A stretch of DNA of 64,000 nt from Spirillospora albida (GTDB lineage: Bacteria; Actinomycetota; Actinomycetes; Streptosporangiales; Streptosporangiaceae): positions 24,004 to 88,003 of the forward strand of contig NZ_JOFJ01000022.1 of assembly GCF_000718255.1 (NCBI RefSeq), given 5' to 3'. The translations under genes and the position numbers were made by a program. The notes beneath the pieces were generated by a model. The model did no database searches, was not told the origin of the DNA, and was given only the letters and a program-made list of their open reading frames with translations. This document shows, in pieces, positions 35,093-44,421 of this stretch. Within the stretch, counting starts at the first letter, position 1. Each line of letters starts with the position of its first letter.

Positions 35093-36259
35093 ATGTCAAC
35101 TGGTGAAGGAAATCCCCCGCACGACACGCCGGTGCGGAAGGAGGGAGCCGTGCCCGCGCCGCGCGAGCCCGCGCCGCGCGAGTCGGCCTCCCCGCCCGGC
35201 GAGGTCGTGCCCCCGCCGCGCGGGCCCGTGCCCGGCCCGCGTGACGAGGGACGTGCCGTCCCCGCGCCGAAACCGACGATCCGCAACGTGGCGGAGCGGG
35301 CCGGCGTGTCCAAGTCGCTCGTCTCGCTGGTGATGCGCGGCTCGCCGCATGTGAGCGAGCGGCGCAGGCAGGCCGTCCTGCAGGCGGCGCGGGAGCTCGG
35401 CTACCGGCCGAACGCCGTGGCGCGCAGCCTGGTCGAGGGCAGGACGCGGCTGATCGGCGCGATCGTCGCCGACCTGCACAACCCGTTCTTCGCCGAGTTC
35501 CTGGACGGCCTTCAGGAGAGCCTGCACGGCGCCGGCCTGCGGATGCTCGTCGGGAGCGGCCGGTGGGACCCGCTGTTCGAAGCGGAGGCGGTGGAGGCGT
35601 TCCTGGAGATGAGGGTGGACGGCCTGGTGCTGCTCAGCGTCGTCCCGGAGTCGCTGAAGGAGGCGGCGGCGAGCGTCCCGGTGGTCGTGGTCGGTGAACG
35701 CGACGTCAACGGGGTGGACATCGTGGTGGACGACGACGAACTCGGCGCGAGCCTGGCCGTCGACCATCTCGTCGGGCACGGGCACCGCCGGATCGCCCAC
35801 ATCGAGGGTGCGCGGTCCACGACGGCGCGGTACCGCAGGGAGGGCTACGAGAAGGCGATGCGGCGCCACGGGCTGGCCGGCGAGATCGTCGTGGAGCCCG
35901 GCGACTTCACCGAGGAGGGCGGGTACCGGGCCGCGTGCGCGCTCCTGCGGCGGGACCCGCGCCCGACGGCGATCTTCGCGCCGAACGACCTCGTGGCGAC
36001 GGGGGCGCTGTCGGCGGCGGACGAGATGGAGCTGCGCGTTCCCGACCAGTTGTCCATCGTCGGCTACGACAACACGCATCTCGCCGCGATCCGCCACATC
36101 TCCCTGACGAGCGTGGACCAGCCCCGGCGCGACATGGGCAAGGTGGCCGCGGAGATGCTGACCGCCCGTATCGGTGACCCGTCGCGTGCGGCGCGCCAGA
36201 ATCTGGTCGTCCCGCACCTCGTGGTCCGCTCCACCACCGGCCCCGCTCCCGGGCTGTGA
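35093..36259 (+). CDS. LacI family transcriptional regulator
   Basis: The 388-residue protein has a Pro/Glu-rich N-terminal tail of ~60 residues, then a LacI helix-turn-helix and hinge (TIRNVAERAGVSKSLVSLVM; YRPNAVARSLVEGRT), and a periplasmic-binding-like effector domain (IVADLHNPFFAEFLDGL, VDHLVGHGHRRIAHI, SIVGYDNTHLAAI). Effectors are generally sugars; none is suggested by the neighbours. ATG 35093 has GGAG 5 nt upstream. The long disordered tail before the HTH is unusual for LacI proteins. Confidence 0.92.
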   Translation: MSTGEGNPPHDTPVRKEGAVPAPREPAPRESASPPGEVVPPPRGPVPGPRDEGRAVPAPKPTIRNVAERAGVSKSLVSLVMRGSPHVSERRRQAVLQAARELGYRPNAVARSLVEGRTRLIGAIVADLHNPFFAEFLDGLQESLHGAGLRMLVGSGRWDPLFEAEAVEAFLEMRVDGLVLLSVVPESLKEAAASVPVVVVGERDVNGVDIVVDDDELGASLAVDHLVGHGHRRIAHIEGARSTTARYRREGYEKAMRRHGLAGEIVVEPGDFTEEGGYRAACALLRRDPRPTAIFAPNDLVATGALSAADEMELRVPDQLSIVGYDNTHLAAIRHISLTSVDQPRRDMGKVAAEMLTARIGDPSRAARQNLVVPHLVVRSTTGPAPGL

Positions 36260-36541
36260 CGGACCACCGTCCCCCCCGCCTCTCCGGCTCCCGCCTCCGC
36301 CGCGCCGACCGCCGCGGACACGAACGGTTCCCAGGGGATTGCTTGATCGTTCCCAATGTGGTGTGCATCGGGTAAGGGCCTGGCCAAGGCTGCCGGGATA
36401 CCCCGGCCTCGGGCGTGGGGCGGCGCGTTAATGGGACTCACCGTCCGGCCCGGTCGGGGCATCCGTCGGTGCCGGGCGGCCTCGGGGAGGCCGTCCGGCC
36501 CGCCGGACGGGAACGGCGGCAGAGCGAGGGGGGTTGGGCTC

Positions 36542-36778
36542 GTGCGTGATCCGGACCTGGTGTCGTGCGCGCAGCGCGCGGCGAGTGAACTGCAGCGGGC
36601 GTGGTCTGACTGGAGGCACGCGCGGGGGCTGGCCGAGCAGCTGTCGGAGTCCGTGGCCGGCTATGTCGCGCACTCGATCGACCATCCGTGGGGGCGGCCC
36701 AGGGTGGTGCTGGGACTGGACGCGGAGGAGGCGCGCGCGCTGGCCGCCCTGCTCGGCGACGAGGACATGCTCCGCTGA
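36542..36778 (+). CDS. Small hypothetical protein
   Basis: This 78-residue helical protein (VSCAQRAASELQRAWSDWR near the start, LDAEEARALAALLGDED near the end) has no recognised domain. GTG 36542 follows GAGGGGGG. Third-position GC is high, which supports coding. It stands alone between the LacI and amidase genes. Confidence 0.65.
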   Translation: MRDPDLVSCAQRAASELQRAWSDWRHARGLAEQLSESVAGYVAHSIDHPWGRPRVVLGLDAEEARALAALLGDEDMLR

Positions 36779-36877
36779 CCGCCTGAGCCGCACCTTTCCG
36801 GCCGACTCCGTTTGACGAACTCCTTCCGGCGTGCAGACTGGCAGGGTCGTCACGAGCGCATCACGGAGGAGCGGCCT

Positions 36878-37714
36878 GTGCGGATCCCGCGATGCGGCCC
36901 GGCGATCGCCGGCCTCGCGCTGTCCCTGGGGGCGCTCGCCGCGTGCGGGGGCGCGTCCGGGCCGTCCGCCACGGGCACGGCCGAGGCTCCGCGGGCGGGC
37001 GAGCCCTCGGCCGGCGGGGGCGACGACGCCCGGACGCCGGAGCCGGGCGGTGACGCGGAGGCCCTGCGCGGCAAGGTGATCGTGATCGATCCGGGGCACA
37101 ACGGCGGGAACGCCGCCCATCCGTCCGAGATCAACCGGCAGGTGCGGATCGGCAACGGCGGCAAGGCGTGCGACACGACCGGCACGAGCGCCGAGTCCGG
37201 CTACACCGAGCACGCCTTCACCTGGGACGTGTCGAACCGGCTGGCGCGGCTGCTGCGCGCGCGGGGCGCGAAGGTGACCCTGACCAGGCCGGACGACAAG
37301 GGCGTCGGGCCGTGCATCAACGAGCGCGCCACGATCGGCAACCGGCTGAAGGCCGATGCGGCCGTCTCGATCCACGCCGACGGCGCCGCGGCGTCCGAGC
37401 ACGGCTTCCACATCATCGAGCCGATCGCGGTGAAGGGGAACGAGCGGATGGTGCCCGCGTCCCTGAAGCTCGGAAGGGCTCTGCGGGACGCCTACCGCGA
37501 GGGCACCGGGATCGCCTACTCGACGTATCTCGGCGAGAACGCCCTGGACAGGCGGGACGACCTCGGCGGGCTCAACCTGTCGACGGTCCCCAAGGTCTTC
37601 ATCGAGTGCGGCAACATGCGCAATCCGGGCGACGCGGCGAAGCTGTCCAGCGCGCCCTTCCGCCAGCGCATCGCCGAGTCCCTCACGCAGGGCCTGACGG
37701 CGTACTTCTCCTGA
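36878..37714 (+). CDS. Lipoprotein N-acetylmuramoyl-L-alanine amidase
   Basis: The 278-residue precursor has a lipoprotein signal with lipobox LAAC at ~21-24, a Gly/Pro spacer, then an Amidase_3 domain from ~65: VIVIDPGHNGGN (zinc His), E in AESGYTEHAF, SIHADGAA (His) and VFIECGNMRN with the catalytic Glu. It removes stem peptides from peptidoglycan outside the cell. GTG 36878 follows GGAGGAG; a longer start at 36812 would bury the signal peptide. Confidence 0.93.
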   Translation: MRIPRCGPAIAGLALSLGALAACGGASGPSATGTAEAPRAGEPSAGGGDDARTPEPGGDAEALRGKVIVIDPGHNGGNAAHPSEINRQVRIGNGGKACDTTGTSAESGYTEHAFTWDVSNRLARLLRARGAKVTLTRPDDKGVGPCINERATIGNRLKADAAVSIHADGAAASEHGFHIIEPIAVKGNERMVPASLKLGRALRDAYREGTGIAYSTYLGENALDRRDDLGGLNLSTVPKVFIECGNMRNPGDAAKLSSAPFRQRIAESLTQGLTAYFS

Positions 37715-37803
37715 CGTGCCGCGGGGTGGTGAGCCCGCACGGCACGTCCGCGATCCGTCGCGGCGACGCGGCGGCGGCCTCTCGGAACGGGCAGGATTGA
37801 CGG

Positions 37804-39297
37804 ATGCCTGATCTTCATTCGTCCCTGCGTCGTGTCCGTGCCGCGCTGGAGGACGCCGGGTACACGGTGGCCGGAGTGCGGGAGCTGCTGGGGCCGGTCG
37901 CCGGGGGCGCGCTGGCGCGAGACGAGATCGTCCCCGCGGTGCGGGCGACCGGTGGGGGGTCGCCGCTGGAGGCCCTGACCCGGCTGTTCTGGCTCCAGGT
38001 GCCGGTCGGCGCGGCGGCGCTGAAGGGGACGGCGGACGATCTCGTCGCCGCCGGGCTGGCCGAGGCGTCCGGCGGGGAGCTCCGGGCGCGCCTGCACGTC
38101 GAGCCGCTGGAGTCGGTGACGGGTGACGGGCACGCCGGGTACGCGGTGTCCGATCTCAAGGTGCGGCCGGGATCCGGCGCCGGGCCCGCCGCCGATCATG
38201 TCGTGGGCGCGGGCGGGGCGTCCGGCAACCTGGCCCGGCTGGTTATCCACAAGCCTGTGGATAACGTGCTCGATCTCGGAACCGGCTGCGGGGTGCAGGC
38301 GGTGCATCTCGCCGACGCGTCCGTGCGTCCCCGGCCCGCCCGGATCACCGCCACGGACGTCAGCCCGCGCGCCCTGCGACTCGCCGCGATGAGCTTCGCG
38401 CTCTCCGGCGTGGACGGCGTCGAGCTCCTCGACGGGCCGCTGCTGGAACCCGTCCGGGAGCGCCGTTTCGACCTGATCGTGTCGAACCCGCCGTTCGTGG
38501 TCGCGCCGTCCGGCCGCCGGTTCACATACCGCGAATCGGGCCTTCCGGGCGATGAGTTCTGTCGCCGTCTGGTGGCCGAGGCGCCCGCGCACCTCACCGA
38601 TGGCGGGCACCTGCAACTGCTGGCCAACTGGCTGCATGTGGACGGAACGCCCTGGGACGAACGGGTCGGTGCCTGGGCGGAGGGCTCCGGCTGCGACGCC
38701 TGGATCGTGCAGCGGGACGTCCAGGACCCGGCCGAGTACGCCGAGCTGTGGCTGCGTGACTCGTGCGAGACGGGTACGCCCGAGTACCGGTCCCGCTATG
38801 GGGAGTGGCTCGACCATTTCGAGCGGCTGGGGATCACCGGGATCGGCTTCGGCTGGATCACCCTGCGAAAGTCGGGCGCGGCCCGCCCGGCGATCCGCGT
38901 CGAGGAACTCCGGCACGCGGTCGAGCAACCGGTCGGCGCATATGTGGACGACGTCCTGAACGGCTTCGCCGCCGCCCGCGAGTTTTCCACAGTCTGTGGA
39001 CAAGTGACCTTGGGGGCCGCCGCTGGAATCACCCAGGAACAGATCGGCCCGCCCGGTGCCGAGGACCCGGAGCGCATCGTCCTCCGCCAATCCGGCCGCC
39101 TCATGCGCGCCGCCGGAATCGGGACGGTCGAAGCCGCCCTGGCCGGAGTCTGCGACGGAGACATCCCGCTGGAACCGCTCCTGGACGCCATTGCCCAATT
39201 GACCGATATGGACCCGGGTGCCGTCCGCGCCCACGCGACGGCCGTCCTCCCCGAACTGATCGCGGACGGCTTCTTCGAGGTGCCGCGCCCGGATTAG
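37804..39297 (+). CDS. SAM-dependent methyltransferase (HemK/RlmG-like)
   Basis: This 497-residue protein has an N-terminal helical domain, then a class I methyltransferase core with the SAM loop [17 protein letters not shown] at ~157 and the N6-methylase motif SNPPFV at ~223, as in PrmC/RsmC-type enzymes acting on rRNA or translation factors. A C-terminal domain of ~150 residues is typical of the actinomycete form. Its stop overlaps the convergent pyrD stop in TTAG. The gene contains two inverted pairs of DnaA-box-like 9-mers. Confidence 0.9.
   Translation: MPDLHSSLRRVRAALEDAGYTVAGVRELLGPVAGGALARDEIVPAVRATGGGSPLEALTRLFWLQVPVGAAALKGTADDLVAAGLAEASGGELRARLHVEPLESVTGDGHAGYAVSDLKVRPGSGAGPAADHVVGAGGASGNLARLVIHKPVDNVLDLGTGCGVQAVHLADASVRPRPARITATDVSPRALRLAAMSFALSGVDGVELLDGPLLEPVRERRFDLIVSNPPFVVAPSGRRFTYRESGLPGDEFCRRLVAEAPAHLTDGGHLQLLANWLHVDGTPWDERVGAWAEGSGCDAWIVQRDVQDPAEYAELWLRDSCETGTPEYRSRYGEWLDHFERLGITGIGFGWITLRKSGAARPAIRVEELRHAVEQPVGAYVDDVLNGFAAAREFSTVCGQVTLGAAAGITQEQIGPPGAEDPERIVLRQSGRLMRAAGIGTVEAALAGVCDGDIPLEPLLDAIAQLTDMDPGAVRAHATAVLPELIADGFFEVPRPD
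38242..38265. other. Inverted pair of consensus DnaA boxes inside the methyltransferase gene
   Basis: TTATCCACA (38243-38251) and its complement TGTGGATAA (38256-38264) face each other across AGCC, extended to 10-bp arms. TTATCCACA is the strict bacterial DnaA-box consensus. It lies within codons for IHKPVDNV. Confidence 0.6.
38983..39003. other. Second inverted pair of DnaA-box-like 9-mers
   Basis: TTTTCCACA (38983-38991) and TGTGGACAA (38995-39003; reverse TTGTCCACA, the preferred box in GC-rich actinomycetes) are separated by GTC, 740 bp from the first pair and in the same gene. Confidence 0.55.
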
Positions 39298-40367
39298 GGG
39301 CGCGCCGCGCCGATGGTCGCGAAGGCGCTGCCCTTGAGCCGGCGGGAAAGGCCGCGGTTCATGCGGTGCGCCCAGAAGGGACCGCCGTAGATCATGCCCG
39401 TGTACGCCTGGACGAGGGTCGCGCCCGCCCGGATGCGCTCCCAGGCGTCGTCGGCGGTCTCGATGCCGCCGACCGAGATGAGGGTCAGCCGGTCGCCCGT
39501 CCGGGCGTGGAGCCGCCGCAGCACCTCCAGCGACCGCGCCTTCAGCGGCGCGCCGGACAGCCCGCCGGCCTCCTTCGTGGCGGCCGGCGCGCTGGCCAGG
39601 CCGTCGCGGGAGATCGTGGTGTTGGTGGCGATGATGCCGTCCAGCCCGAGGTCGAGGGCCAGGTCGGCGACCGCGTCGATGTCGTCGTCGGCCAGATCGG
39701 GGGCGATCTTGACGAGCAGCGGGACCCGGCGCGGCGCGGACCGGTCGGCGGCCTCGCGGACCGCGGTCAGGAGCGGGCGCAGGTGCTCGACGGCCTGGAG
39801 GTTCCGCAGGCCCGGCGTGTTCGGCGAGCTGACGTTGACGACGAGGTAGTCGGCGTGGGGGGCGACGCGCTCGGTGCTGGCGACGTAGTCGGCGGCGGCC
39901 TCGGCCTCCGGGACGGCCTTCGTCTTGCCGATGTTGACGCCCACGACCATGCCGGGGCGGCGGCGCCGCCGCAGCCGGTCGGCGGCGGACGACGACCCCT
40001 CGTTGTTGAAGCCCATCCGGTTGATGAGCGCCCGGTCGCGCGGCAGCCGGAACATGCGCGGACGCGGGTTGCCCGGCTGGGGCCGGCCGGTCAGCGTGCC
40101 GATCTCGACGTGCCCGAAGCCGAACGCGCCGAGCGCCTCGAAGACCGTGGCGTCCTTGTCGAAGCCGGCGGCGAGGCCGAGGGGGCTCGGGAAGTCCAGC
40201 CCGAGGGCATGGACGGCGAGCGCGGGGTCGCGGGGGGCGAGGAGGCGGCGGAGCAGCGGCGCGGCGCCCGGCACGGCCTGGATCGCGCGCAGCAGGCGCA
40301 TCGTCAGGTGGTGCGCGGTCTCCGCCGGGACGCGGCCGATGACCAGTGAGAACAGGAGTCGATACAT
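39294..40367 (-). CDS. pyrD: Quinone-dependent dihydroorotate dehydrogenase
   Basis: This 357-residue class 2 enzyme has an amphipathic membrane-entry helix at the N-terminus, [21 protein letters not shown], the FMN/substrate loops NRMGFNN and [15 protein letters not shown] with the catalytic Ser, and [12 protein letters not shown]. It oxidises dihydroorotate in pyrimidine synthesis and passes electrons to quinones. It converges with the methyltransferase gene and shares the overlapping stop. Confidence 0.96.
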   Translation of the reverse strand: MYRLLFSLVIGRVPAETAHHLTMRLLRAIQAVPGAAPLLRRLLAPRDPALAVHALGLDFPSPLGLAAGFDKDATVFEALGAFGFGHVEIGTLTGRPQPGNPRPRMFRLPRDRALINRMGFNNEGSSSAADRLRRRRRPGMVVGVNIGKTKAVPEAEAAADYVASTERVAPHADYLVVNVSSPNTPGLRNLQAVEHLRPLLTAVREAADRSAPRRVPLLVKIAPDLADDDIDAVADLALDLGLDGIIATNTTISRDGLASAPAATKEAGGLSGAPLKARSLEVLRRLHARTGDRLTLISVGGIETADDAWERIRAGATLVQAYTGMIYGGPFWAHRMNRGLSRRLKGSAFATIGAARP

Positions 40368-40382
40368 CGCCGTCCGAGTATC

Positions 40383-40979
40383 TCAGCCCGCGGTCGCGTC
40401 GGGCACGGCGGCCACGGCGGGGACGCGACGGCCCCGCAGGAGGCGCCAGAAGACCCATGCCTGGACGGGCCCGCCGAGCGTCATGAGGCCCGGCAGCGTG
40501 AACGGCAGGGCGAACCAGAGGATCGTCGCCGGGCCGAGCAGCGGCATCATCCAGATCCCGGCCATGGAACCGCTCTCGGTGGCGTAACTGAGGTCGACGA
40601 GGAGAGCGGCGGCGAACGTGAGGGTGCCGTAGGCGGTCGCGAGCCAGAAGATCACCGGCCCGTTGCGGAACCGGCCGGTCAGGCCGCTGAGGGGGCCGTT
40701 CCACAGGTCGCGCAGCCGCCACCGCAGGAGCGTCCAGAGCAGGGCGGCCTGCGTCAGGGCGAGGGCCGCGCAGACGAGCGCGGGCAGGATTCCCTCCCCC
40801 GGGCCGTCGTCGGGTCCGACGCCGATCACGAGCATGGACGCCGGTCCGGCCAGCTCGGCCAGTGGCCCGGTGAACGACGCGTCGGGGGACGGCTCCACCA
40901 GGGCGGCGGCGGTGAGGAAGGCGAGGACGGCCGACGCGTGGAAGCCCGCGGCGGCCGTGATCAGGGTGCGGAGTCTCAT
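40383..40979 (-). CDS. Hypothetical four-helix membrane protein
   Basis: This 198-residue protein has about four hydrophobic segments (ITAAAGFHASAVLAFLTAAAL, LVCAALALTQAALLWTLL, FWLATAYGTLTFAAALLV, and one near PGLMTLGGPVQAWVFW). No family is recognised. It lies 15 nt upstream of pyrD on the same strand and may be co-transcribed with it. Confidence 0.75.
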   Translation of the reverse strand: MRLRTLITAAAGFHASAVLAFLTAAALVEPSPDASFTGPLAELAGPASMLVIGVGPDDGPGEGILPALVCAALALTQAALLWTLLRWRLRDLWNGPLSGLTGRFRNGPVIFWLATAYGTLTFAAALLVDLSYATESGSMAGIWMMPLLGPATILWFALPFTLPGLMTLGGPVQAWVFWRLLRGRRVPAVAAVPDATAG

Positions 40980-41044
40980 GTCACCATCGTGTATTCGTCC
41001 AGGTCATGGACGACCCGCCGGCGTACTCAGATGCCCTGAGTACT

Positions 41045-41689
41045 TCAGGAGAAGCGGAAGAAGGCACGGATGTCGCGGCCGGCCTGGCGCAAGGTCCGCC
41101 AGGCGGCGCGGACGGTGATGGTGAACGGGCGCAGGACCCAGGCGATGGCGCGTCCGGTCGGTGCCAGGAGGTACCGCCACAGCGCGCGTGCCGGGATGAC
41201 GATGAACACCCGTCCCGTCCAGGCGAGGCCGCGGGCCGTCCATCCCCAGGCCCAGGCGATGGCCTCGCCCACGACGCGGCCCGCCCAGACGAGCGCCAGC
41301 CAGGGCGGACGCAGGACGTACCGCCAGAGGAACGTCGCCGGGATCACGATGAGGAGCGTGAGCAGCCACCCGAGGACCAGGCCGACTCCGCGCATGAGCC
41401 ATAGAAACGGCTGCAGGAGGAGCAGGTCGAGGACGTGCCCGATGGGCGTCAGCACGTACCGGTAGACCGCGCGGCCGATCGCGGCGAAGAACCGGCCGAT
41501 CGGAGCCAGCAGCCACCGGTAGAGGAGATCGCCCACCCAGCCGAAGGCCCGTCCGATGGCCTTGAGCAGCTCATAGGCCAGGCGGAACGGCAGCACGACG
41601 ATCAGCGCGACGACCCGCACCGGACCGACGATCCATGACGGTCCCGACTGCGGTGAGTGGTTCGTGCCCCTGGAGTGTGCGCTGTTCAC
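41045..41689 (-). CDS. Hypothetical membrane protein with aromatic tandem repeats
   Basis: From GTG 41689 the protein has 214 residues dominated by repeated amphipathic units: YRWLLAPIGRFF, YRYVLTPIGHVL, WRYVLRPPWLAL and WRYLLAPTGRAI, alternating with longer hydrophobic helices. Trp and Arg are very frequent. I know similar repeat-rich membrane proteins from Actinomadura-type genomes only as hypothetical. GAGGGCAGGGC precedes the GTG; the longer frame upstream of it lies opposite another gene and was not used. Confidence 0.7.
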   Translation of the reverse strand: MNSAHSRGTNHSPQSGPSWIVGPVRVVALIVVLPFRLAYELLKAIGRAFGWVGDLLYRWLLAPIGRFFAAIGRAVYRYVLTPIGHVLDLLLLQPFLWLMRGVGLVLGWLLTLLIVIPATFLWRYVLRPPWLALVWAGRVVGEAIAWAWGWTARGLAWTGRVFIVIPARALWRYLLAPTGRAIAWVLRPFTITVRAAWRTLRQAGRDIRAFFRFS

Positions 41690-41855
41690 TGCCCTGCCCT
41701 CGCTCGGTTTCGATGGTTTGACCCTGATCAGGGGCGATGGGTTCCCATTGAACCCGTCACACACAAATCGCCGTACTTCCCGTCGATCCGGGCAGAGCGG
41801 TGGGCCGCCACGAGCACCGGAGCCGAGGAACCCAGATCCACATGGAGGGCACGTC

Positions 41856-42806
41856 ATGGAGTTCCCGCGTTGGGCGATTCCCGCCGTGGCCACCCTGGCC
41901 GCGACGGGCCTGGTGATCACGGCGTGCGGACAGGAGAAGATCCAGGGGGCGGGCAAGCAGAACGCGGGAGCGCAGGCGAGCCCGGAGGCGGACCCGTCCG
42001 CGCCGGCCGAACCCGCGGTGGAGCCGGCCACGCTGGAGGTCGCCAGCGTGTCGAAGCTCGGGAAGGTCGTCACGGACGGGGAGGGCCGGACGCTCTACCG
42101 GTTCGACGACGACACCGCCCGCCCGCCCGCGTCCACCTGCGCGGACGCCTGCGCGAAGGCGTGGCCGCCGGTGATGGCGACGGAGGAGCCGACGCAGGTG
42201 CGGGGCGTCCGGTCGGCCCTGGTCGGGAAGGTGAAGCGGCCGGACGGCAAGTGGCAGGTCACGCTCAACGGCTGGCCCCTCTACCGGTACGCGAAGGACC
42301 TCAGCCCCGGCGACGTGAAGGGCCAGGGCGTCGACGGGACGTGGTTCGCCGCCGCTCCGACCGGGGCGAAGGCGGTCCCCGTGGAGCGGGCGAACGACAA
42401 CGGAGACGGGGACCGCTGGAAGGGCTGGACGGTCCTCAAGGCGAAGCGGGACCCGAAGTTCGGCCTCATCGTCACCGACGGCAAGGGCCGCGTCATGTAC
42501 CGGTTCGACAAGGACAGGCCGGGCAGGACGACGTGCTTCGGGTCGTGCAAGAAGGCGTGGCCCCCGGTGCCCTTCACCAACTGGAAGAAGCTGAAGCTGG
42601 AGGGCATCGACCGCAAGCTCGTCGACTTCATCGAGCGCAAGGACGACGGCACCTGCCAGGTCACGATCAACGGCTGGCCCATGTACTACTACGCCCAGGA
42701 CCTGAATCCGGGTGACACGAGCGGCCAGGGGGTCGGCGGAGTGTGGTGGCTCGTCGACCCGAAGGGCAAGAAGGTCACCCGGCCCGGCGGGACGGGCGGC
42801 TACTGA
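41856..42806 (+). CDS. SCO0930-family lipoprotein with duplicated secreted repeat
   Basis: The 316-residue precursor has a signal peptide ending in lipobox VITAC. Two copies of the COG4315 (Lipoprotein_15) repeat follow: GRTLYRFDDDTARPP with CADACAKAWPPV, and GRVMYRFDKDRPG with CFGSCKKAWPPV, each with a Cys pair and a GWP(L/M)Y(R/Y)Y strand. The function is unknown; a redox or extracellular electron-transfer role has been suggested for the family because of the paired Cys. ATG 41856 has GGAGG 6 nt upstream. Confidence 0.9.
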   Translation: MEFPRWAIPAVATLAATGLVITACGQEKIQGAGKQNAGAQASPEADPSAPAEPAVEPATLEVASVSKLGKVVTDGEGRTLYRFDDDTARPPASTCADACAKAWPPVMATEEPTQVRGVRSALVGKVKRPDGKWQVTLNGWPLYRYAKDLSPGDVKGQGVDGTWFAAAPTGAKAVPVERANDNGDGDRWKGWTVLKAKRDPKFGLIVTDGKGRVMYRFDKDRPGRTTCFGSCKKAWPPVPFTNWKKLKLEGIDRKLVDFIERKDDGTCQVTINGWPMYYYAQDLNPGDTSGQGVGGVWWLVDPKGKKVTRPGGTGGY

Positions 42807-42828
42807 GCCGCGGTTCCGTCAGCGGACG

Positions 42829-42878
42829 AAGGCGCGGGTGCCCGCGGGTCGGTCGGGGCCCGCGAGCACCCGCGCCTT
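42829..42878 (+). terminator. Terminator after the lipoprotein gene
   Basis: 13-bp outer arms (42829-42841, 42866-42878) with additional inner GC pairing, 22 nt after the stop. Confidence 0.7.
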
Positions 42879-42954
42879 CCCGCGTCGCCCCGGTTGACCG
42901 ACACCGGCCGTGTTCCTGACTCCCCAAGTTGATCGTTTCTGTCACGATCGGGGC

Positions 42955-43647
42955 ATGTACGAGCGCTTCGCCCACGAGTACGCCGCCCATATCGAGGACA
43001 GCCCCTACAACGCGTACTACGACCGCCCCGCCGTGCTGGGGCTCGTGGGCGATGTGGAGGGTCGGACGGTGTTCGACGCGGCCTGCGGGCCGGGCGTCTA
43101 CGCCGGCGCGCTCCTCGACCGGGGCGCGCGGGTTCTGGGGTGCGACGCGTCCCCGACCTTCGTGCGGATGGCCCGCGAGCGCACCGGGGGCCGCGCCGAC
43201 CTCCGCGTCCACGACCTCGCGCGCCCGTTGTCGTGGGTGCCGGACGGCACGGCCGACCTCGTCGTACTCGCGCTCGCCCTGCACTACATCGATGACCGCG
43301 TCGCGCTGCTGCGGGAACTGCGCCGGATCCTCGTCGTGGGGGGCGCGCTCGTCCTGTCGACCGAGCACCCGATGCGGCAGTGGCTCCGGCTGGGCGGCTC
43401 CTACTTCACGACGGAACCGGTGGAGGAGTCCCTGAACCCGGACGCCGACTGGCCCATCCGCGCCTGGCGCCGCCCCCTCACGTCCGTCTGCGCGGAGTTC
43501 CATGAGGCGGGGTTCCTGATCGAGGAGCTTCTGGAGCCGCGCCCGGCCCCCGAGATGGCGGAACGCTATCCGGACGATCACGCCCGGCTGGAGGAATGCC
43601 CGGCGTTCGTGGCGTTCCGCCTGATCCCGGCGGGTGTCAGCCGGTGA
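42955..43647 (+). CDS. Class I SAM-dependent methyltransferase
   Basis: This 230-residue small-molecule methyltransferase has the SAM loop VFDAACGPGVYAGALLDRG at ~41, motif II acidic CDAS, and LALHYIDD with LRRILVVGGAL typical of UbiE/Methyltransf_11 proteins. The substrate is unknown. ATG 42955 starts MYERFAHEYAAH, the conserved beginning. It converges with sigE with 15 nt between stops. Confidence 0.9.
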   Translation: MYERFAHEYAAHIEDSPYNAYYDRPAVLGLVGDVEGRTVFDAACGPGVYAGALLDRGARVLGCDASPTFVRMARERTGGRADLRVHDLARPLSWVPDGTADLVVLALALHYIDDRVALLRELRRILVVGGALVLSTEHPMRQWLRLGGSYFTTEPVEESLNPDADWPIRAWRRPLTSVCAEFHEAGFLIEELLEPRPAPEMAERYPDDHARLEECPAFVAFRLIPAGVSR

Positions 43648-43662
43648 CGGTGACCTCGGCCG

Positions 43663-44223
43663 TCACCGGTCGGCGGTGGCGGCGGTCAGGGGTTCGGCGG
43701 GGCGGCGGTGCTCCAGGGCGGCGCGGAGCTGGGCGCGGCCCCGGTGGATGCGGGACCGGACGGTGCCGAGCTTGACGCCGAGCGTCGCGGCGATCTCCTC
43801 GTAGGAGAGGCCCTCGATGTCGCAGAGGACGACGGCGGCGCGGTACTCGGGGGCGAGGGCGTCCAGGGCCTGCTGGATGTCGGCCTCGAGGTGGCGGTCG
43901 TCGTAGGACTGGGCCGGGCCGGGCTCGCGGCCGCGCAGCCGCTCGGCGGCGTCGTCGCCGAGCGCGTCGAAGCGGATCCGCTGCTTGCGGCGGGCGCGGT
44001 CGAGGAAGAGGTTGGTGGTGATGCGGTGCAGCCAGCCCTCGAAGGTGCCGGGCGTGTAGGACGACAGCGAGCGGAAGACCCGGATGAAGACGTCCTGGGT
44101 GAGATCCTCGGCGTCGTGCCGGTTGCCGGTCAGGCGGTACGCCAGCCGGAACACCCGGGTGGAGTGCTCGCTGACGATCTCCTCCCAGGTCGGAGGCGTC
44201 CACGCCATCGCTCCTGCGCTCAC
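43663..44223 (-). CDS. sigE: ECF RNA polymerase sigma factor, SigE-like
   Basis: The ~186-residue ECF sigma factor has region 2 ([28 protein letters not shown]), [12 protein letters not shown] and region 4 ([31 protein letters not shown]). The pattern is that of mycobacterial SigE and its Streptomyces homologues, which respond to envelope stress. GTG 44223 is chosen because GGAAGGGGG lies 5 nt upstream; ATG 44208 is an alternative. No anti-sigma gene follows, and the next gene is convergent. Confidence 0.92.
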   Translation of the reverse strand: MSAGAMAWTPPTWEEIVSEHSTRVFRLAYRLTGNRHDAEDLTQDVFIRVFRSLSSYTPGTFEGWLHRITTNLFLDRARRKQRIRFDALGDDAAERLRGREPGPAQSYDDRHLEADIQQALDALAPEYRAAVVLCDIEGLSYEEIAATLGVKLGTVRSRIHRGRAQLRAALEHRRPAEPLTAATADR

Positions 44224-44421
44224 CGCTGCCCCCTTCCGATGCGCAATCGTTACTGCCCAGCATGCCGGTACCCGGATAAGACCGATGTAAGAAGTGGGCG
44301 GACGGCCGGATGCGGCGGTGTGATCCATCTCATTGGATGCGATGCCAATAGCGTTGTTGAGTCCACCGGGTGCTTCGAGGATCATCGGAGGCACTCTCAC
44401 CCCGAGAACCGAGGATGTGGC

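Noticed and set aside
38242..39003. A replication origin
   Set aside because: Only four boxes, all in one coding sequence, with no AT-rich unwinding element and no dnaA, dnaN or gyrB nearby.
37516..40722. A 1068-codon reverse-strand frame spanning amidase, methyltransferase and pyrD
   Set aside because: It lies in a different frame from pyrD and opposite two well-supported genes; no similarity to any family.
41690..42073. N-terminal extension of the aromatic-repeat membrane protein to 342 residues
   Set aside because: The added region is antisense to the signal peptide and start of the SCO0930-type lipoprotein, and a GTG with a ribosome binding site exists at 41689.
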